Below are positions 7,787-16,260 of a stretch of DNA of 31,044 nucleotides, piece after piece. Every line of letters begins with the position of its first letter. Position 1 is the stretch's first letter. Source of the DNA: Bacillota bacterium (GTDB taxonomy: Bacteria; Bacillota; Clostridia; Acetivibrionales; DSM-2933); contig JAEYYB010000110.1 in the NCBI GenBank assembly GCA_023430975.1, positions 1 to 31,044 of the forward strand, given 5' to 3'. The position numbers and the translations under genes are program-made. The notes beneath the pieces are model-generated. The model saw only the letters and a list, made by a program, of their open reading frames with translations. It was not told where the DNA came from and made no database searches.

Positions 7787-7885
7787 ATTAAAATCATTAT
7801 TAATCTTACATTTAGCAGAGCAGAATAACGAATGCCTAAACGGTATTTTGCGATAGATAAATGTAAAAGATTAATTGATTTTAAT
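7787..7885 (+). repeat. Palindromic repeat, copy C (single, un-nested element)
   Basis: 99 bases starting ATTAAAATCA and ending TTGATTTTAAT, with the same internal blocks (ATCTTACATTT, AGCAGAG, AATAACGAA) as the inner elements of copies A and B but clearly diverged. It lies 42 bases upstream of the xylanase start, in its likely promoter or leader region. Confidence 0.8.
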
Positions 7886-8210
7886 TTAAGAAATTAAGGT
7901 GCCTTATAAGAACTAAAATTAACTGATATCAAATGATGCAGACACTATAATTTCTTATGACAGTTTTCAACGAAACACCCTTCAATTAAAAATTCGCAGA
8001 AAAGAATATTTTAGGTGCTAAAATTTTACGTTATTTTATAAACAATATAACAATATAAAAAATATAAACAATATAAAAAATATAGACATAATTTAAGGTT
8101 CGTTTTTTACTGTATTAATTGTAAGGAAAAAGCTCAATCAATAAATCGGGAGTGAAATAATTTTTCGACCCTCTCTTTTGCTTGTAAAAGTTTAAGTAAA
8201 GCGTGTTCTA
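7886..8210. other. Gene-free spacer with A+T tandem motif
   Basis: No ORF, RNA gene or repeat-family member is visible. At 8037-8092 a run of AACAATAT/AAAAAATATA units forms short imperfect direct repeats. At about 8149-8180 a weak GGGAGTGAA/TTCGACCCT stem with a short T-run resembles a decayed terminator. Confidence 0.5.
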
Positions 8211-8239
8211 TTGAACTTTTTATATAATAATGATATCAT
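8211..8239 (+). promoter_or_regulatory. Sigma-A-type promoter for the 8296 gene
   Basis: TTGAAC (8211-8216), 17-base spacer, TATCAT (8234-8239). It lies 57 bases upstream of the start codon at 8296. Confidence 0.65.
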
Positions 8240-8295
8240 AAGTAAAGATGGAAGTGGTATAAAAATTATGCTTTTATTGTAAAGAGGTGGCTTAG

Positions 8296-9210
8296 TTGAG
8301 TATTAAATTTCATTTGCCTGATTTTGTCGAGAATTTTGATCTGAACATTATGCTGTATGAATTGATGAAAACCAGACCCGAATGTTTTTGGCCGGATGTT
8401 AAAATTGCTTCTGTTTATGGTACATTTCCAACCTCAATGTGGAATGGCGGGCGTACCTATGGCGGAATATCCTGTGAAAGAAACTATATAGCGGAAATTC
8501 TAAGACAATTTAATACTCGTGATATTCCTTGTCGTTATACTTTCAGCAATCCACATATTAAAGAAGAACATCTAAATGATAGCTTTTGCAATATGTGTTT
8601 AAGATTAGGGCATAATGGCATGAATGAGGTTATTGTTGTTTCTCCGGTTCTGGAGGCTTATATAAGAAAAAATTACCCTAAATATAAAATAATCAGTTCA
8701 ACCTGCAAGCAGCTTGAAGATGTTGATGGTTTGAAAGAGGAACTGGAAAAGGATTATAGCCTGGTTGTGCTTGACTATAACTGGAACAATCGCTTTGAGG
8801 AACTTGAGAAAATTCCTCATAAGGAACGCTGTGAACTTCTTATTAATCCATGCTGTGCTCCTAACTGCAAGCGTAGAAAAGAGCATTATGATTATATTGG
8901 AAGATATCAGATAGCAATTGCGGAACATGTAAAAAGATCAACCAACAGGCCATTCCAGTTTGAAGAATTTAAATGCGACTGTATAACGCCTCATTTCTAT
9001 GAAACCACAAAACATAGAACACATATAACACCAAAGGATATTTATGAGAGATATGTGCCTATGGGTTATGAAAACTTTAAAATTGAAGGGCGTTCACAGC
9101 ACCGTGCCGCTGTAATTGAAAGCTATGTTTATTATTTGGTTAAGCCGGAATACAGAGATGAAATACGTTTAACTATGCATGTCACCGAGGTTAAACTTAT
9201 AAAGAAGTAA
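8296..9210 (+). CDS. U32-peptidase-like cysteine-rich protein, function unknown
   Basis: 304 residues from TTG 8296, chosen because GAGGTGG lies 7 bases upstream and the ORF has no earlier start. Features resemble a minimal U32 TIM-barrel protein: CCAPNCKRRKEHY (186-198), CDC (227-229), then TPKDIYERY and KIEGR (262-266), the last being a hallmark of the U32 family. The cysteines (186, 187, 191, 227, 229; also 98 and 101) could bind an iron-sulfur cluster, as known for U32 members UbiU/UbiV. No peptidase catalytic residues can be assigned. It has its own promoter and terminator, so it is monocistronic. The U32 relation is by motif only. Confidence 0.75.
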   Translation: MSIKFHLPDFVENFDLNIMLYELMKTRPECFWPDVKIASVYGTFPTSMWNGGRTYGGISCERNYIAEILRQFNTRDIPCRYTFSNPHIKEEHLNDSFCNMCLRLGHNGMNEVIVVSPVLEAYIRKNYPKYKIISSTCKQLEDVDGLKEELEKDYSLVVLDYNWNNRFEELEKIPHKERCELLINPCCAPNCKRRKEHYDYIGRYQIAIAEHVKRSTNRPFQFEEFKCDCITPHFYETTKHRTHITPKDIYERYVPMGYENFKIEGRSQHRAAVIESYVYYLVKPEYRDEIRLTMHVTEVKLIKK

Positions 9211-9233
9211 AAGTGGTTTACGGGTAAAAAATT

Positions 9234-9276
9234 AATCCCACGGTTGATTGCGTAAATTGTAATTAGCCGTGGGATT
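9234..9276 (+). terminator. Terminator after the U32-like gene
   Basis: AATCCCACGG (9234-9243) pairs perfectly with CCGTGGGATT (9267-9276) across a 23-base loop, and a T-containing tail follows. It lies 23 bases after the stop codon. Confidence 0.7.
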
Positions 9277-9297
9277 TATATTGTTTATATATAAAGA

Positions 9298-9320
9298 TGT
9301 AATAGATTTATTGATTTTAT
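9298..9320 (+). repeat. Possible single-arm remnant of the palindromic repeat
   Basis: ATGTAATAGATTTATTGATT matches the right arm of copy A (about 169-188) closely, but no partner arm is present. It lies just upstream of the DUF445 gene. A chance AT-rich match cannot be excluded. Confidence 0.4.
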
Positions 9321-9360
9321 ATATAATAAAACTTATAGCATAGGAAGGATAGAGTACAAC

Positions 9361-10260
9361 ATGAATGTGATTCAAATATTGTCGGGCCCTGTTATAGGTG
9401 CTGTTATCGGTTATTTTACAAATTATATTGCAGTGAAGATGCTTTTTAGGCCATTAAATCCAATAAAGGTTGGAAAAATTACCCTGCCATTTACGCCAGG
9501 GGTTATTCCAAAAAGGAAAAAAGAGTTGGCAGAGGCACTTGGGACAACCATAAGCAATATGTTGATTACACAGGCGGATTTGGAAAATGCCTTGCTTTCT
9601 CATGGGATGAAGGAATCGATAACAAATGGTATAATAGAGTTTGTTAAGAATAATATAGATACTGCTATGACAATAAAAGACAATTTAAATTGTTATATTA
9701 ATGAGAAGGATTACGAGAATATAAAACTGCAGTTGCAGGAGCTATTAAGTGAAAGGATGGCAACAGGACTTTCGGGTATTGATTTAGCTGCTATTATTGC
9801 AAGTGAAGCCAGTGTGGCAGTGAAAGGAAAAGTACAGGGGACTATGCTGGCTATGATGATAAACGATAGTTTGATAGCTTCCTTAACTCAACCAATCGGT
9901 GAAAAGGTAAAGGAATATATTCAAAATCATGGTGTAGAAATTATTCAGCCTGTTATTAATCAAGAGATAGAAAATCTGGAAAATCAAACAGTGGATTCTA
10001 TATTAGATAAAATATCATTTAACGAAAATCAAATAAAGGAATTTGTCGGACGTATTTATACCGAATGCATAGAGAGCTCATCAGATGCTATTATTAAGCA
10101 GATTGATATAGTAGGAATAGTTAGAAATAAAATTCAGGATATGGATGTAATAGAACTTGAGAAGCTTGTATTATCGGTTATGAAAAACGAATTGGATTCT
10201 GTGATAAATTTAGGTGCGGGACTTGGGTTTATTATAGGTCTCTTGAATTTGATTTTTTAA
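9361..10260 (+). CDS. DUF445 family membrane protein
   Basis: 299 residues. The N terminus shows the family signature: a first membrane helix (about 5-22), then GYFTNYIAVKMLFRPL and PFTPGVIPKRKKELAEALG (about 18-62). The middle is a long amphipathic helical region (65-275), and a C-terminal helix GLGFIIGLLNLIF closes it. Length fits the single-copy YheB-like members of firmicutes, whose function is unknown. Ribosome site AGGAAGG. The acyl-CoA synthetase starts 60 bases downstream on the same strand with no terminator between, so the two are probably co-transcribed; a membrane-lipid connection is speculative. Confidence 0.92.
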   Translation: MNVIQILSGPVIGAVIGYFTNYIAVKMLFRPLNPIKVGKITLPFTPGVIPKRKKELAEALGTTISNMLITQADLENALLSHGMKESITNGIIEFVKNNIDTAMTIKDNLNCYINEKDYENIKLQLQELLSERMATGLSGIDLAAIIASEASVAVKGKVQGTMLAMMINDSLIASLTQPIGEKVKEYIQNHGVEIIQPVINQEIENLENQTVDSILDKISFNENQIKEFVGRIYTECIESSSDAIIKQIDIVGIVRNKIQDMDVIELEKLVLSVMKNELDSVINLGAGLGFIIGLLNLIF

Positions 10261-10319
10261 TGTATAGGGAAAAATCACTTTGTGTTTTTTAAATTTGAGA
10301 AAAGTGAAGGTATAAGTTT

Positions 10320-11963
10320 ATGACAAAACCAAGTTTTTCATATTATGAAGTTACAAGATTTAGTAGTATCAAGGAGCTGCTGGAGATAGCAGTAAAGGAA
10401 GCAGGAGATAAAATTGCTTTCAAGTTCAAGGAAAATAGCAATGATATTGTTGAAGTTAGCTATTCACAATTTCAACAGCAAACCATATGGCTTGGTGCTG
10501 CATTAACTGAAATGGGATTTTCAGACAAGCATATCGGTTGTATAGGCAAAAACAGTTATAGCTGGGTTTTAACTTATCTTACCGTACTAAAGAGTGAAGG
10601 TGTGTATGTTCCTGTCGATAAAGACCTTCCTCCAAATGACATTTTTCATGTGTTAAATGATAGTGAATGCAGCGTTGTATTCTATTCACAAGCCCATGAA
10701 GAGATGTTTATGAACAATACTCATAAGCTTCCGAATGTAAAGCTTTACATAGGATTCGATCGCACTGATGATGCCGGCAGCTTCCTATCTTTCAACAAGC
10801 TTATTGAATATGGGAAGAAATGTGATAGTAAAAAATACCAGGCACTTAAAAGTGAGCCAAATTCACTTAAATTGCTTGTTTATACATCAGGTACAACCGG
10901 AATTGCCAAGGGGGTAATGCTGTCGGAGCATAACCTGGTGTCCAGTGTTTATTATGGTCTGCAGGTATCAACGGTTTATGACACCGGTCTTTCAGTTTTG
11001 CCATATCATCACACATATGAAGCTGTAAGCGGAATTTTAGTTTCTCTTCATAAACACTCCACCATTTGTATAAACGACAGCTTAAATGCTGTGTTAAAGA
11101 ACCTGCAACTGTATAATCCGTCTTATATATACCTTGTTCCTGCTTTTGCAGAGATGTTTCATTCCAAGATAATTAAAAATATAAAGGAATCCGGAAAGGA
11201 AAGTGCTTTTAACAAATTAATTGTTGTAAGCAATACATTAAGAAGAGTTGGTATTGATTTGAGAAAATTATTCTTTAAATCCATACACAAGGCTTTCGGG
11301 GGAAGACTTAAAAAAATAGTATGCGGCGGTGCACCAATTCGCCCCGAAATAGGAAAGTTCTTTGATGACATAGGTATTAGCCTGATTAACGGTTATGGAA
11401 TTACAGAGTGTTCTCCTCTGGTTTCTGCTAACCATGACATGTTTAACGATTATAATACCGCAGGTATAAAGCTTCCTTGTATCGACTGGAAGGTCGACAG
11501 CCCTAACGACGAGGGTATCGGAGAAATATGTATCAAAGGTGATATTGTAATGCTGGGGTATTACAAGCAGCCTGAAAAAACGGCAGAAGTACTTAAGGAA
11601 GGTTGGTTTTATACCGGTGATTACGGCTATATTAATGACAAACAGCAGCTTGTGATAACCGGCAGAAAAAAGAATATTATAGTTTTGAACAATGGAAAAA
11701 ATGTTTACCCGGAAGAGATAGAGGGATATATTCAAGGTATTGACTATATTGTGGAGGTTGTTGTAAGAGGCCTTGCCGATGAAAAAGGGGATCAAAAATC
11801 ACTTATGGCAGAGGTTTTCCTAAGTGAAGAAAGAACTCCCCATGAGGTTCTAAAGGACATCAAAAGGGTAACAAGGGATCTACCGACCTATAAGCAGATT
11901 ACACAAGTGGTTGTTAGAAATGAGGAGTTTGATAAAACAACTTCCAGAAAAATAAAAAGATAG
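10320..11963 (+). CDS. AMP-forming acyl-CoA synthetase / ligase
   Basis: 547 residues of the ANL superfamily. The phosphate loop YTSGTTGIAKG is at about 188-198, the adenine motif GYGITE at 358-363, the ribose-binding YTGDYG around 430 and the hinge GRKKNII around 447. The C-terminal small domain ends TTSRKIKR, giving Lys residues in the position of the catalytic A10 lysine, though the usual TGK is changed to SRK. Such enzymes activate a carboxylic acid with ATP and load it onto CoA; the organisation is closest to long-chain fatty-acid ligases. GAAGG lies 9 bases before the ATG. The gene ends 7 bases from the stop of the converging hydrolase, with no hairpin between. Confidence 0.92.
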   Translation: MTKPSFSYYEVTRFSSIKELLEIAVKEAGDKIAFKFKENSNDIVEVSYSQFQQQTIWLGAALTEMGFSDKHIGCIGKNSYSWVLTYLTVLKSEGVYVPVDKDLPPNDIFHVLNDSECSVVFYSQAHEEMFMNNTHKLPNVKLYIGFDRTDDAGSFLSFNKLIEYGKKCDSKKYQALKSEPNSLKLLVYTSGTTGIAKGVMLSEHNLVSSVYYGLQVSTVYDTGLSVLPYHHTYEAVSGILVSLHKHSTICINDSLNAVLKNLQLYNPSYIYLVPAFAEMFHSKIIKNIKESGKESAFNKLIVVSNTLRRVGIDLRKLFFKSIHKAFGGRLKKIVCGGAPIRPEIGKFFDDIGISLINGYGITECSPLVSANHDMFNDYNTAGIKLPCIDWKVDSPNDEGIGEICIKGDIVMLGYYKQPEKTAEVLKEGWFYTGDYGYINDKQQLVITGRKKNIIVLNNGKNVYPEEIEGYIQGIDYIVEVVVRGLADEKGDQKSLMAEVFLSEERTPHEVLKDIKRVTRDLPTYKQITQVVVRNEEFDKTTSRKIKR

Positions 11964-11970
11964 CAGTTTT

Positions 11971-12816
11971 TTAAGGTTTAAGAAACGGAATAATCCTTGG
12001 ATACATATTTATCAATATGTGACTTGTATCAGGGATTATATCCACTATTAATCGAGAAAGCAATTTACTTAAGCGTTTCCCGGTTTTCTCCGACGGCAAC
12101 ATCACATCAACGGCTCCACCAATAAACATCACTGGCATGGAAAGTTTCTTTAATTCATCATCAGAAAAGAGCGGTATATATCGGCGATAATTGAAGTTTT
12201 TGGAGATAAGCATGATGATTTCCTCAGCTTCTGGATGAAGGGGCTCTGGGTGGCTGAGCATGCGGCATATTTTTTTGATACCGTCATCTCCTTGCAATGA
12301 ACATAAAATACTTTTTAGTGCAAATGACAGCCTTAAATTTGTGATGCCCGCTGTACAGAGGAGTGCCAGCCGTTTCACATACTCGGGATAATGTGTAGCA
12401 AATCTCAGTGCCATCCATCCGCCAAGGGACATTCCCAAAATATTGACGCTGCCCTTCTCTATATTTAAATATTTAATTATATCCATGAGCCATTGGGCAT
12501 AATTATCCCCATCCATAGACGGACGATTTGGCTCACTTTTTCCCGGTTCACCTATTATATCAATTGCATAAACACGAAAGTGTTCATTATACTTTTTCAT
12601 ATCCTCTGCCCATATGGAGGAGTTGGAACCTGATCCATGAATAAGTATCAACGGAGGATTATTCTGATCTCCGGAACAAATGCAAAAGGTTTTGCCATGC
12701 CGGGTTGGAATCATTAATTGCTCATTCTTATAAGGTATTGCGGCTAAGAATTGCTCATATATTCCCAATATTTTATCTTTTGCCTGTATACTTTTAAAAA
12801 TAGGTTCATTCTTCAT
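11971..12816 (-). CDS. Alpha/beta-fold hydrolase
   Basis: 281 residues. Oxyanion-hole segment HGSGSNSSIW (60-69), nucleophile elbow GMSLGG with Ser130, acid Asp237 (GGAVDVMLP) and His266 (DTSHIL) form a complete triad. A cap domain spans about 155-220. It probably acts on a small ester or similar substrate; no more precise function can be read. Ribosome site GGAAGGAAG is about 9 bases before the ATG. Transcription is probably controlled by the palindrome in its promoter (12877-12920). The absence of a neighbouring repressor gene means the regulator is encoded elsewhere. Confidence 0.9.
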   Translation of the reverse strand: MKNEPIFKSIQAKDKILGIYEQFLAAIPYKNEQLMIPTRHGKTFCICSGDQNNPPLILIHGSGSNSSIWAEDMKKYNEHFRVYAIDIIGEPGKSEPNRPSMDGDNYAQWLMDIIKYLNIEKGSVNILGMSLGGWMALRFATHYPEYVKRLALLCTAGITNLRLSFALKSILCSLQGDDGIKKICRMLSHPEPLHPEAEEIIMLISKNFNYRRYIPLFSDDELKKLSMPVMFIGGAVDVMLPSEKTGKRLSKLLSRLIVDIIPDTSHILINMYPRIIPFLKP

Positions 12817-12876
12817 AGCTAATACTTCCTTCCTTTACAATTGTCATTATGTAGCTCAAAAGTTAAGGTTTGCATT

Positions 12877-12920
12877 TAATAACATATGATAATAATAACA
12901 TATGTTATTAAGGAAGTCAA
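12877..12920 (-). promoter_or_regulatory. Promoter with operator-like palindrome in the spacer
   Basis: On the minus strand, TTGACT (12915-12920) and TATTAT (12892-12897) are 17 bases apart, a good sigma-A promoter for the hydrolase. TAATAACATATGTTATTA (12893-12910) is a perfect 18-bp palindrome covering most of the spacer and nearly all of the -10, and its half TTAATAACATATGAT is repeated at 12877-12890. This is typical of a TetR- or MarR-type repressor site (inference). Confidence 0.75.
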
Positions 12921-13044
12921 TTGTTCAAAAAGTTATATGAAAGTGTTGTTAAGTTGCAATTTAACGGGGTTATGAAATATATGAATTTATTATTGGATAG
13001 AAATAATCATATTATGTGAGATAAGATCGTTTCAGAAAATTAAA

Positions 13045-13072
13045 GGGGACATTTCTTTTAAAAAATGTCCCC
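13045..13072. terminator. Terminator after the lyase gene, REP-like
   Basis: GGGGACATTT (13045-13054) pairs with AAATGTCCCC (13063-13072) around an 8-base loop. It lies just past the stop codon of the minus-strand lyase and is followed there by CTTTAATTTT. GTCCCCAAAAT recurs within 25 bases, inside the end of the gene. Confidence 0.7.
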
Positions 13073-13078
13073 AAAATA

Positions 13079-14527
13079 CTACAAGCTGTCCCCAAAATCT
13101 CTCTTGAATTTTGAAACAAGTTCATTTTGCCAATTTGAAACCGGAGCCAATCTGCCGAAGAAGAAACGCAACATCTTTGGTTCATCTACAAATGTCAATC
13201 CACCTATTAACTTGCGGTTTTCATATAACCATTTTATACGGTCAATTGCGTAGTTAACCTGGGATAGGGTAAATACACGCCTAGGCATTGCAAGACGCAA
13301 TAACTCCATATTTGCAAAATGCTCATTCCCATCTGCATCCCTTTGTTCAGATATAGTTCCTCTTTCCATACCACGTACCCCGCTTATAAGATATAATGCT
13401 GCAGCAAGTGCACCTGCTGGATATTGCTTTTGTGGAATGTGGTCAACAAATTCCATTGCATTGAGATGAGCTCCCAGACCGCCTGGAGGTGTTATAACTG
13501 GTACTCCGCTTTTACCCAGCTTTTCTACCATATAAGAAATAAATTGCGGGCCCTGATTAATCATGTTTTCATCCATGGTTTCCTCAAGCCCAACAGCAAG
13601 TGCTTCTATCTCACGCACAGACATCCCGCCATATGTAAGAAAACCCTCGTAAAGTGTTACAAACTCACGGAGCTTCATATACACTTCATGGCTATTGGTA
13701 CATATTCCACCTCCACGGGCACACCCAAGCTTTCTTGCAGAAAAATATATGATATCGGAAAGGTCTGCTATTGCACGGGTTATTTCACGAATGCTCATAT
13801 CTTTATATTTTTCTTCCCGGTTCTTAATGAAATAAAGGTTATCTGCCAAAAGACTTGCATCTAGAACTAATATTATGCCAAACTCATTGCAGACTTCCCG
13901 GACTTCCTGCATATTCTCAAGGGATAAGGGTTGACCACCAACAAGGTTGGTACCGGCTTCCAAACGCACAAAGGATATTTTTTCAGTACCATGCTTATCA
14001 ATGAGCCCTCTTAGTTTTGCAATATCCAAATTACCCTTGAAAGGGTGATTACTGCTTGTTTTTAAACCCTCATCAATTATTATTTCTTCTACCATACCAC
14101 CATTTAATGTGATATGTGCTTTAGTTGTTGTGAAGTGGTAATTCATAGGGATTATATCCCCTGGCTTAACAAAGGCTTGAGATAGAATATTTTCGCAGGC
14201 CCTACCCTGGTGGGCAGGAAGAAAATACTTCATGCCGAATATGTCGCTAATTTTATCTTCTAGCTTTGTAAAGGTAGCAGAACCGGCATAGCTGTCGTCT
14301 GCTTCCATCATCGCAGCCAGTTGCTTGTCGCTCATGGCATTTACCCCGCTATCAGTGAGCATATCCATAAAAACATCACAGTTTTTTAGTAGGAATGTGT
14401 TGTTTCCAGCTTCATTAATAGCTTCCAAGCGACGTTCAATTGGGACAAGGTTCAATTTTTGTACTATTCGTACCTTATGCATTTCCAAAGGTACACTATC
14501 ACCGTAATAGAATTTAACTTCAGACAT
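13079..14527 (-). CDS. Beta-eliminating lyase, tryptophanase/tyrosine phenol-lyase paralog
   Basis: 482-residue PLP enzyme of the family of TnaA and Tpl, matching along the whole length (ERRLEAINEAGNNTFLL, LTDSGVNAMSDKQ, DDSYAGS, PAHQGRACENIL, GGQPLSLENM, YEGFLTYGG, LRFFFGRL). PLP should bind Lys266 (SARK), with Asn194, Asp223 and Tyr80 kept. Several normally fixed residues differ: the DAR/DATR arginine near PLP is Leu226, the KKD after the Schiff-base site is RKL, and the GGHA segment is GGLG (349-352). The residue after Phe132 is Thr, as in tyrosine phenol-lyase, not Asp as in tryptophanase. Substrate therefore uncertain. AGGGGTGAT ribosome site. Alone in its transcription unit. Confidence 0.85.
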   Translation of the reverse strand: MSEVKFYYGDSVPLEMHKVRIVQKLNLVPIERRLEAINEAGNNTFLLKNCDVFMDMLTDSGVNAMSDKQLAAMMEADDSYAGSATFTKLEDKISDIFGMKYFLPAHQGRACENILSQAFVKPGDIIPMNYHFTTTKAHITLNGGMVEEIIIDEGLKTSSNHPFKGNLDIAKLRGLIDKHGTEKISFVRLEAGTNLVGGQPLSLENMQEVREVCNEFGIILVLDASLLADNLYFIKNREEKYKDMSIREITRAIADLSDIIYFSARKLGCARGGGICTNSHEVYMKLREFVTLYEGFLTYGGMSVREIEALAVGLEETMDENMINQGPQFISYMVEKLGKSGVPVITPPGGLGAHLNAMEFVDHIPQKQYPAGALAAALYLISGVRGMERGTISEQRDADGNEHFANMELLRLAMPRRVFTLSQVNYAIDRIKWLYENRKLIGGLTFVDEPKMLRFFFGRLAPVSNWQNELVSKFKRDFGDSL

Positions 14528-14551
14528 TCATTAATCACCCCTGTAATTTAT

Positions 14552-14589
14552 ATTAAAAGCGTTAAAATCTTACATTTATCACTTCTAAT
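14552..14589. repeat. Short remnant of the palindromic repeat
   Basis: ATTAAAAGCG...ATCACTTCTAAT, 38 bases, has the outer-type ends and the block ATCTTACATTTAT but lacks the whole centre, as if deleted internally. It lies 25 bases upstream of the lyase start, in its leader. Confidence 0.6.
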
Positions 14590-14633
14590 ATAGATATAAA
14601 TTTATAGGCTGGTATTATAGAAATTATTGAATG

Positions 14634-14649
14634 TAGAAATCGATTTCTA
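14634..14649. promoter_or_regulatory. 16-bp perfect palindrome upstream of the lyase gene
   Basis: TAGAAATCGATTTCTA is self-complementary. On the minus strand a TATAAT lies about 20 bases downstream of it, so the palindrome overlaps the -35 position of a possible lyase promoter. It may be a regulator site; no regulator is adjacent. Confidence 0.4.
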
Positions 14650-14657
14650 AAATACAA

Positions 14658-14683
14658 AAAAATACCCTTTACAGGGTATTTTT
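14658..14683. terminator. Terminator of the carB operon
   Basis: AAAAATACCC (14658-14667) pairs with GGGTATTTTT (14674-14683) around a 6-base loop, with A- and T-runs on both sides. It lies about 155 bases after the stop of the minus-strand PurF-like gene. Confidence 0.75.
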
Positions 14684-14839
14684 TATATAGAAAAGTTCTC
14701 AATATCTGCCTTTACAGGTTTAAACAACCGTAACGATACTGATTTATCTCTACTTTAAAAGGAATATTCCTACAATAATACCGTGCTACTACAAATATTT
14801 TATGACTAATTGGAGAAATATTCAATACTTATTTTTCTT

Positions 14840-16240
14840 TTATTCTTTTCCGTTCCAGCAATAGGTACATACTTTATCATGAGGTAAGCCTATAGCATCA
14901 AGCATGTCAGTGAGGGATTGGTACTTTAATGAAGTAAAGTTAAGACGCTTTCTGATCCATTCAACCATACACCCGTACTTTTCTGTATTTGGATCACAGT
15001 ATTCATCCAATGAATCAGGTTCTTTGCCTTCCAAATCAAGTATAGCCCTTCTGGCAACAAGATCCATATCAGAGTTGGATCTTGAGAAGTTCAGGTATCT
15101 GCAACCATGTACAAGCGGAGGGCATGCAGGACGTACATGAACCTCTTTAGCATTGCAATTGTAAAGTAATTCAGCGGTCTCCCTCATCTGGGTACCACGG
15201 ACAATTGAGTCATCGCAAAACAGGAGCCTTTTTCCTCCTACCAAATCTGTTATAGGTGTGAGCTTCATTCTTGCAACGAGATTTCTTATGCTCTGGTCTT
15301 GGGGCATAAAGCTTCTTGACCATGTAGGTGTATATTTAATGAAAGGTCTGCCAAAAGGAACACGTGCCTCATTGGAATAACCTATGGCGTGTGCTGTACC
15401 GGAATCAGGTACTCCTGCGACCAAATCCACTTTCACATCGTCATTGCGAGCTAAAGCAGCACCATTGCGGTATCGCATTACCTCAACATTCATTCCTTCA
15501 TAGGATGAGGATGGGTAACCGAAATAAACCCAAAGGAAAGCACATATTTTCATTTTGTCACCTGGAGGCGAAATTTGTTGTATTCCATCAGGTGTTAAAA
15601 GAATGATCTCTCCAGGTCCAAGCTCATATTTCCTTTGGTATCCCAGATTGGGAAAAGCACAGGACTCAAAAGATACACAGTAAGCCCCTTCTTTTTCACC
15701 CACTACCAGCGGGGTTTTACCAAAACGGTCTCTGGCAGCATAAATCCCTTCAGATGTCAGTATCAACATTGTGCATGAGCCATCGATAGATTTTTGTGCA
15801 TTAAGGATACCTTCTTTAAAGGAATCTGCCTCATCTATCAGATTTGATACAACTTCAGTGGGGTTTATAACACCTCTGCTCATTTCCAGAAAATGAGTGT
15901 TTTGTTTTGCTAAAGATTTATTTACAAGCTCCTGAATGTTGTTTATACGTCCAACAGTGGTTATTGCATAGTGGCCAAGATGTGAAAATACAGTCAGGGG
16001 CTGTGGCTCTGTATCACTGATGCAACCTATTCCCATATTTCCTTCCATACCGGATAAATCATCCTCAAACTTTGCTCTGAACTGTATATTTTGTATATTG
16101 TGTATGGATCTTGCAAAGCTTTTTCCATTCCAAACTGCCATTCCTCCACGGCTTGTGCCTAAATGTGAATGGTAGTCTGTACCGAAATACAAATCCATAA
16201 CACAACTGTTTTTTGAAACTACACCAAATAGTCCTCCCAT
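14840..16240 (-). CDS. PurF-like phosphoribosyltransferase with inactive-looking glutaminase domain
   Basis: 466 residues, full length for amidophosphoribosyltransferase. The C-terminal half is intact: AGVPDSGTAHAIGY, PRPP loop FCDDSIVRGT (341-350), and cysteines at the iron-sulfur positions of Bacillus-type PurF (C233, C380 or C373, C458 and C461). The N-terminal class-II glutaminase domain is present, but its key residues are not. It begins MGGLFG instead of MCGVFG, so the nucleophilic Cys is Gly2; the RYST arginine region reads ISDT; the oxyanion HNGN is TVGR (95-98). It may use free ammonia or another amine, or be regulatory (inference). Start supported by AGGAGAG. Downstream of carB by 20 bases, same operon. 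Confidence 0.88.
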   Translation of the reverse strand: MGGLFGVVSKNSCVMDLYFGTDYHSHLGTSRGGMAVWNGKSFARSIHNIQNIQFRAKFEDDLSGMEGNMGIGCISDTEPQPLTVFSHLGHYAITTVGRINNIQELVNKSLAKQNTHFLEMSRGVINPTEVVSNLIDEADSFKEGILNAQKSIDGSCTMLILTSEGIYAARDRFGKTPLVVGEKEGAYCVSFESCAFPNLGYQRKYELGPGEIILLTPDGIQQISPPGDKMKICAFLWVYFGYPSSSYEGMNVEVMRYRNGAALARNDDVKVDLVAGVPDSGTAHAIGYSNEARVPFGRPFIKYTPTWSRSFMPQDQSIRNLVARMKLTPITDLVGGKRLLFCDDSIVRGTQMRETAELLYNCNAKEVHVRPACPPLVHGCRYLNFSRSNSDMDLVARRAILDLEGKEPDSLDEYCDPNTEKYGCMVEWIRKRLNFTSLKYQSLTDMLDAIGLPHDKVCTYCWNGKE

Positions 16241-16260
16241 TATAAATACACTCTCCTATG

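Noticed and set aside
8037..8092. Origin-like or iteron AT repeats
   Set aside because: The units are short, imperfect and without DnaA-box sequences; simple AT-rich intergenic DNA explains them.
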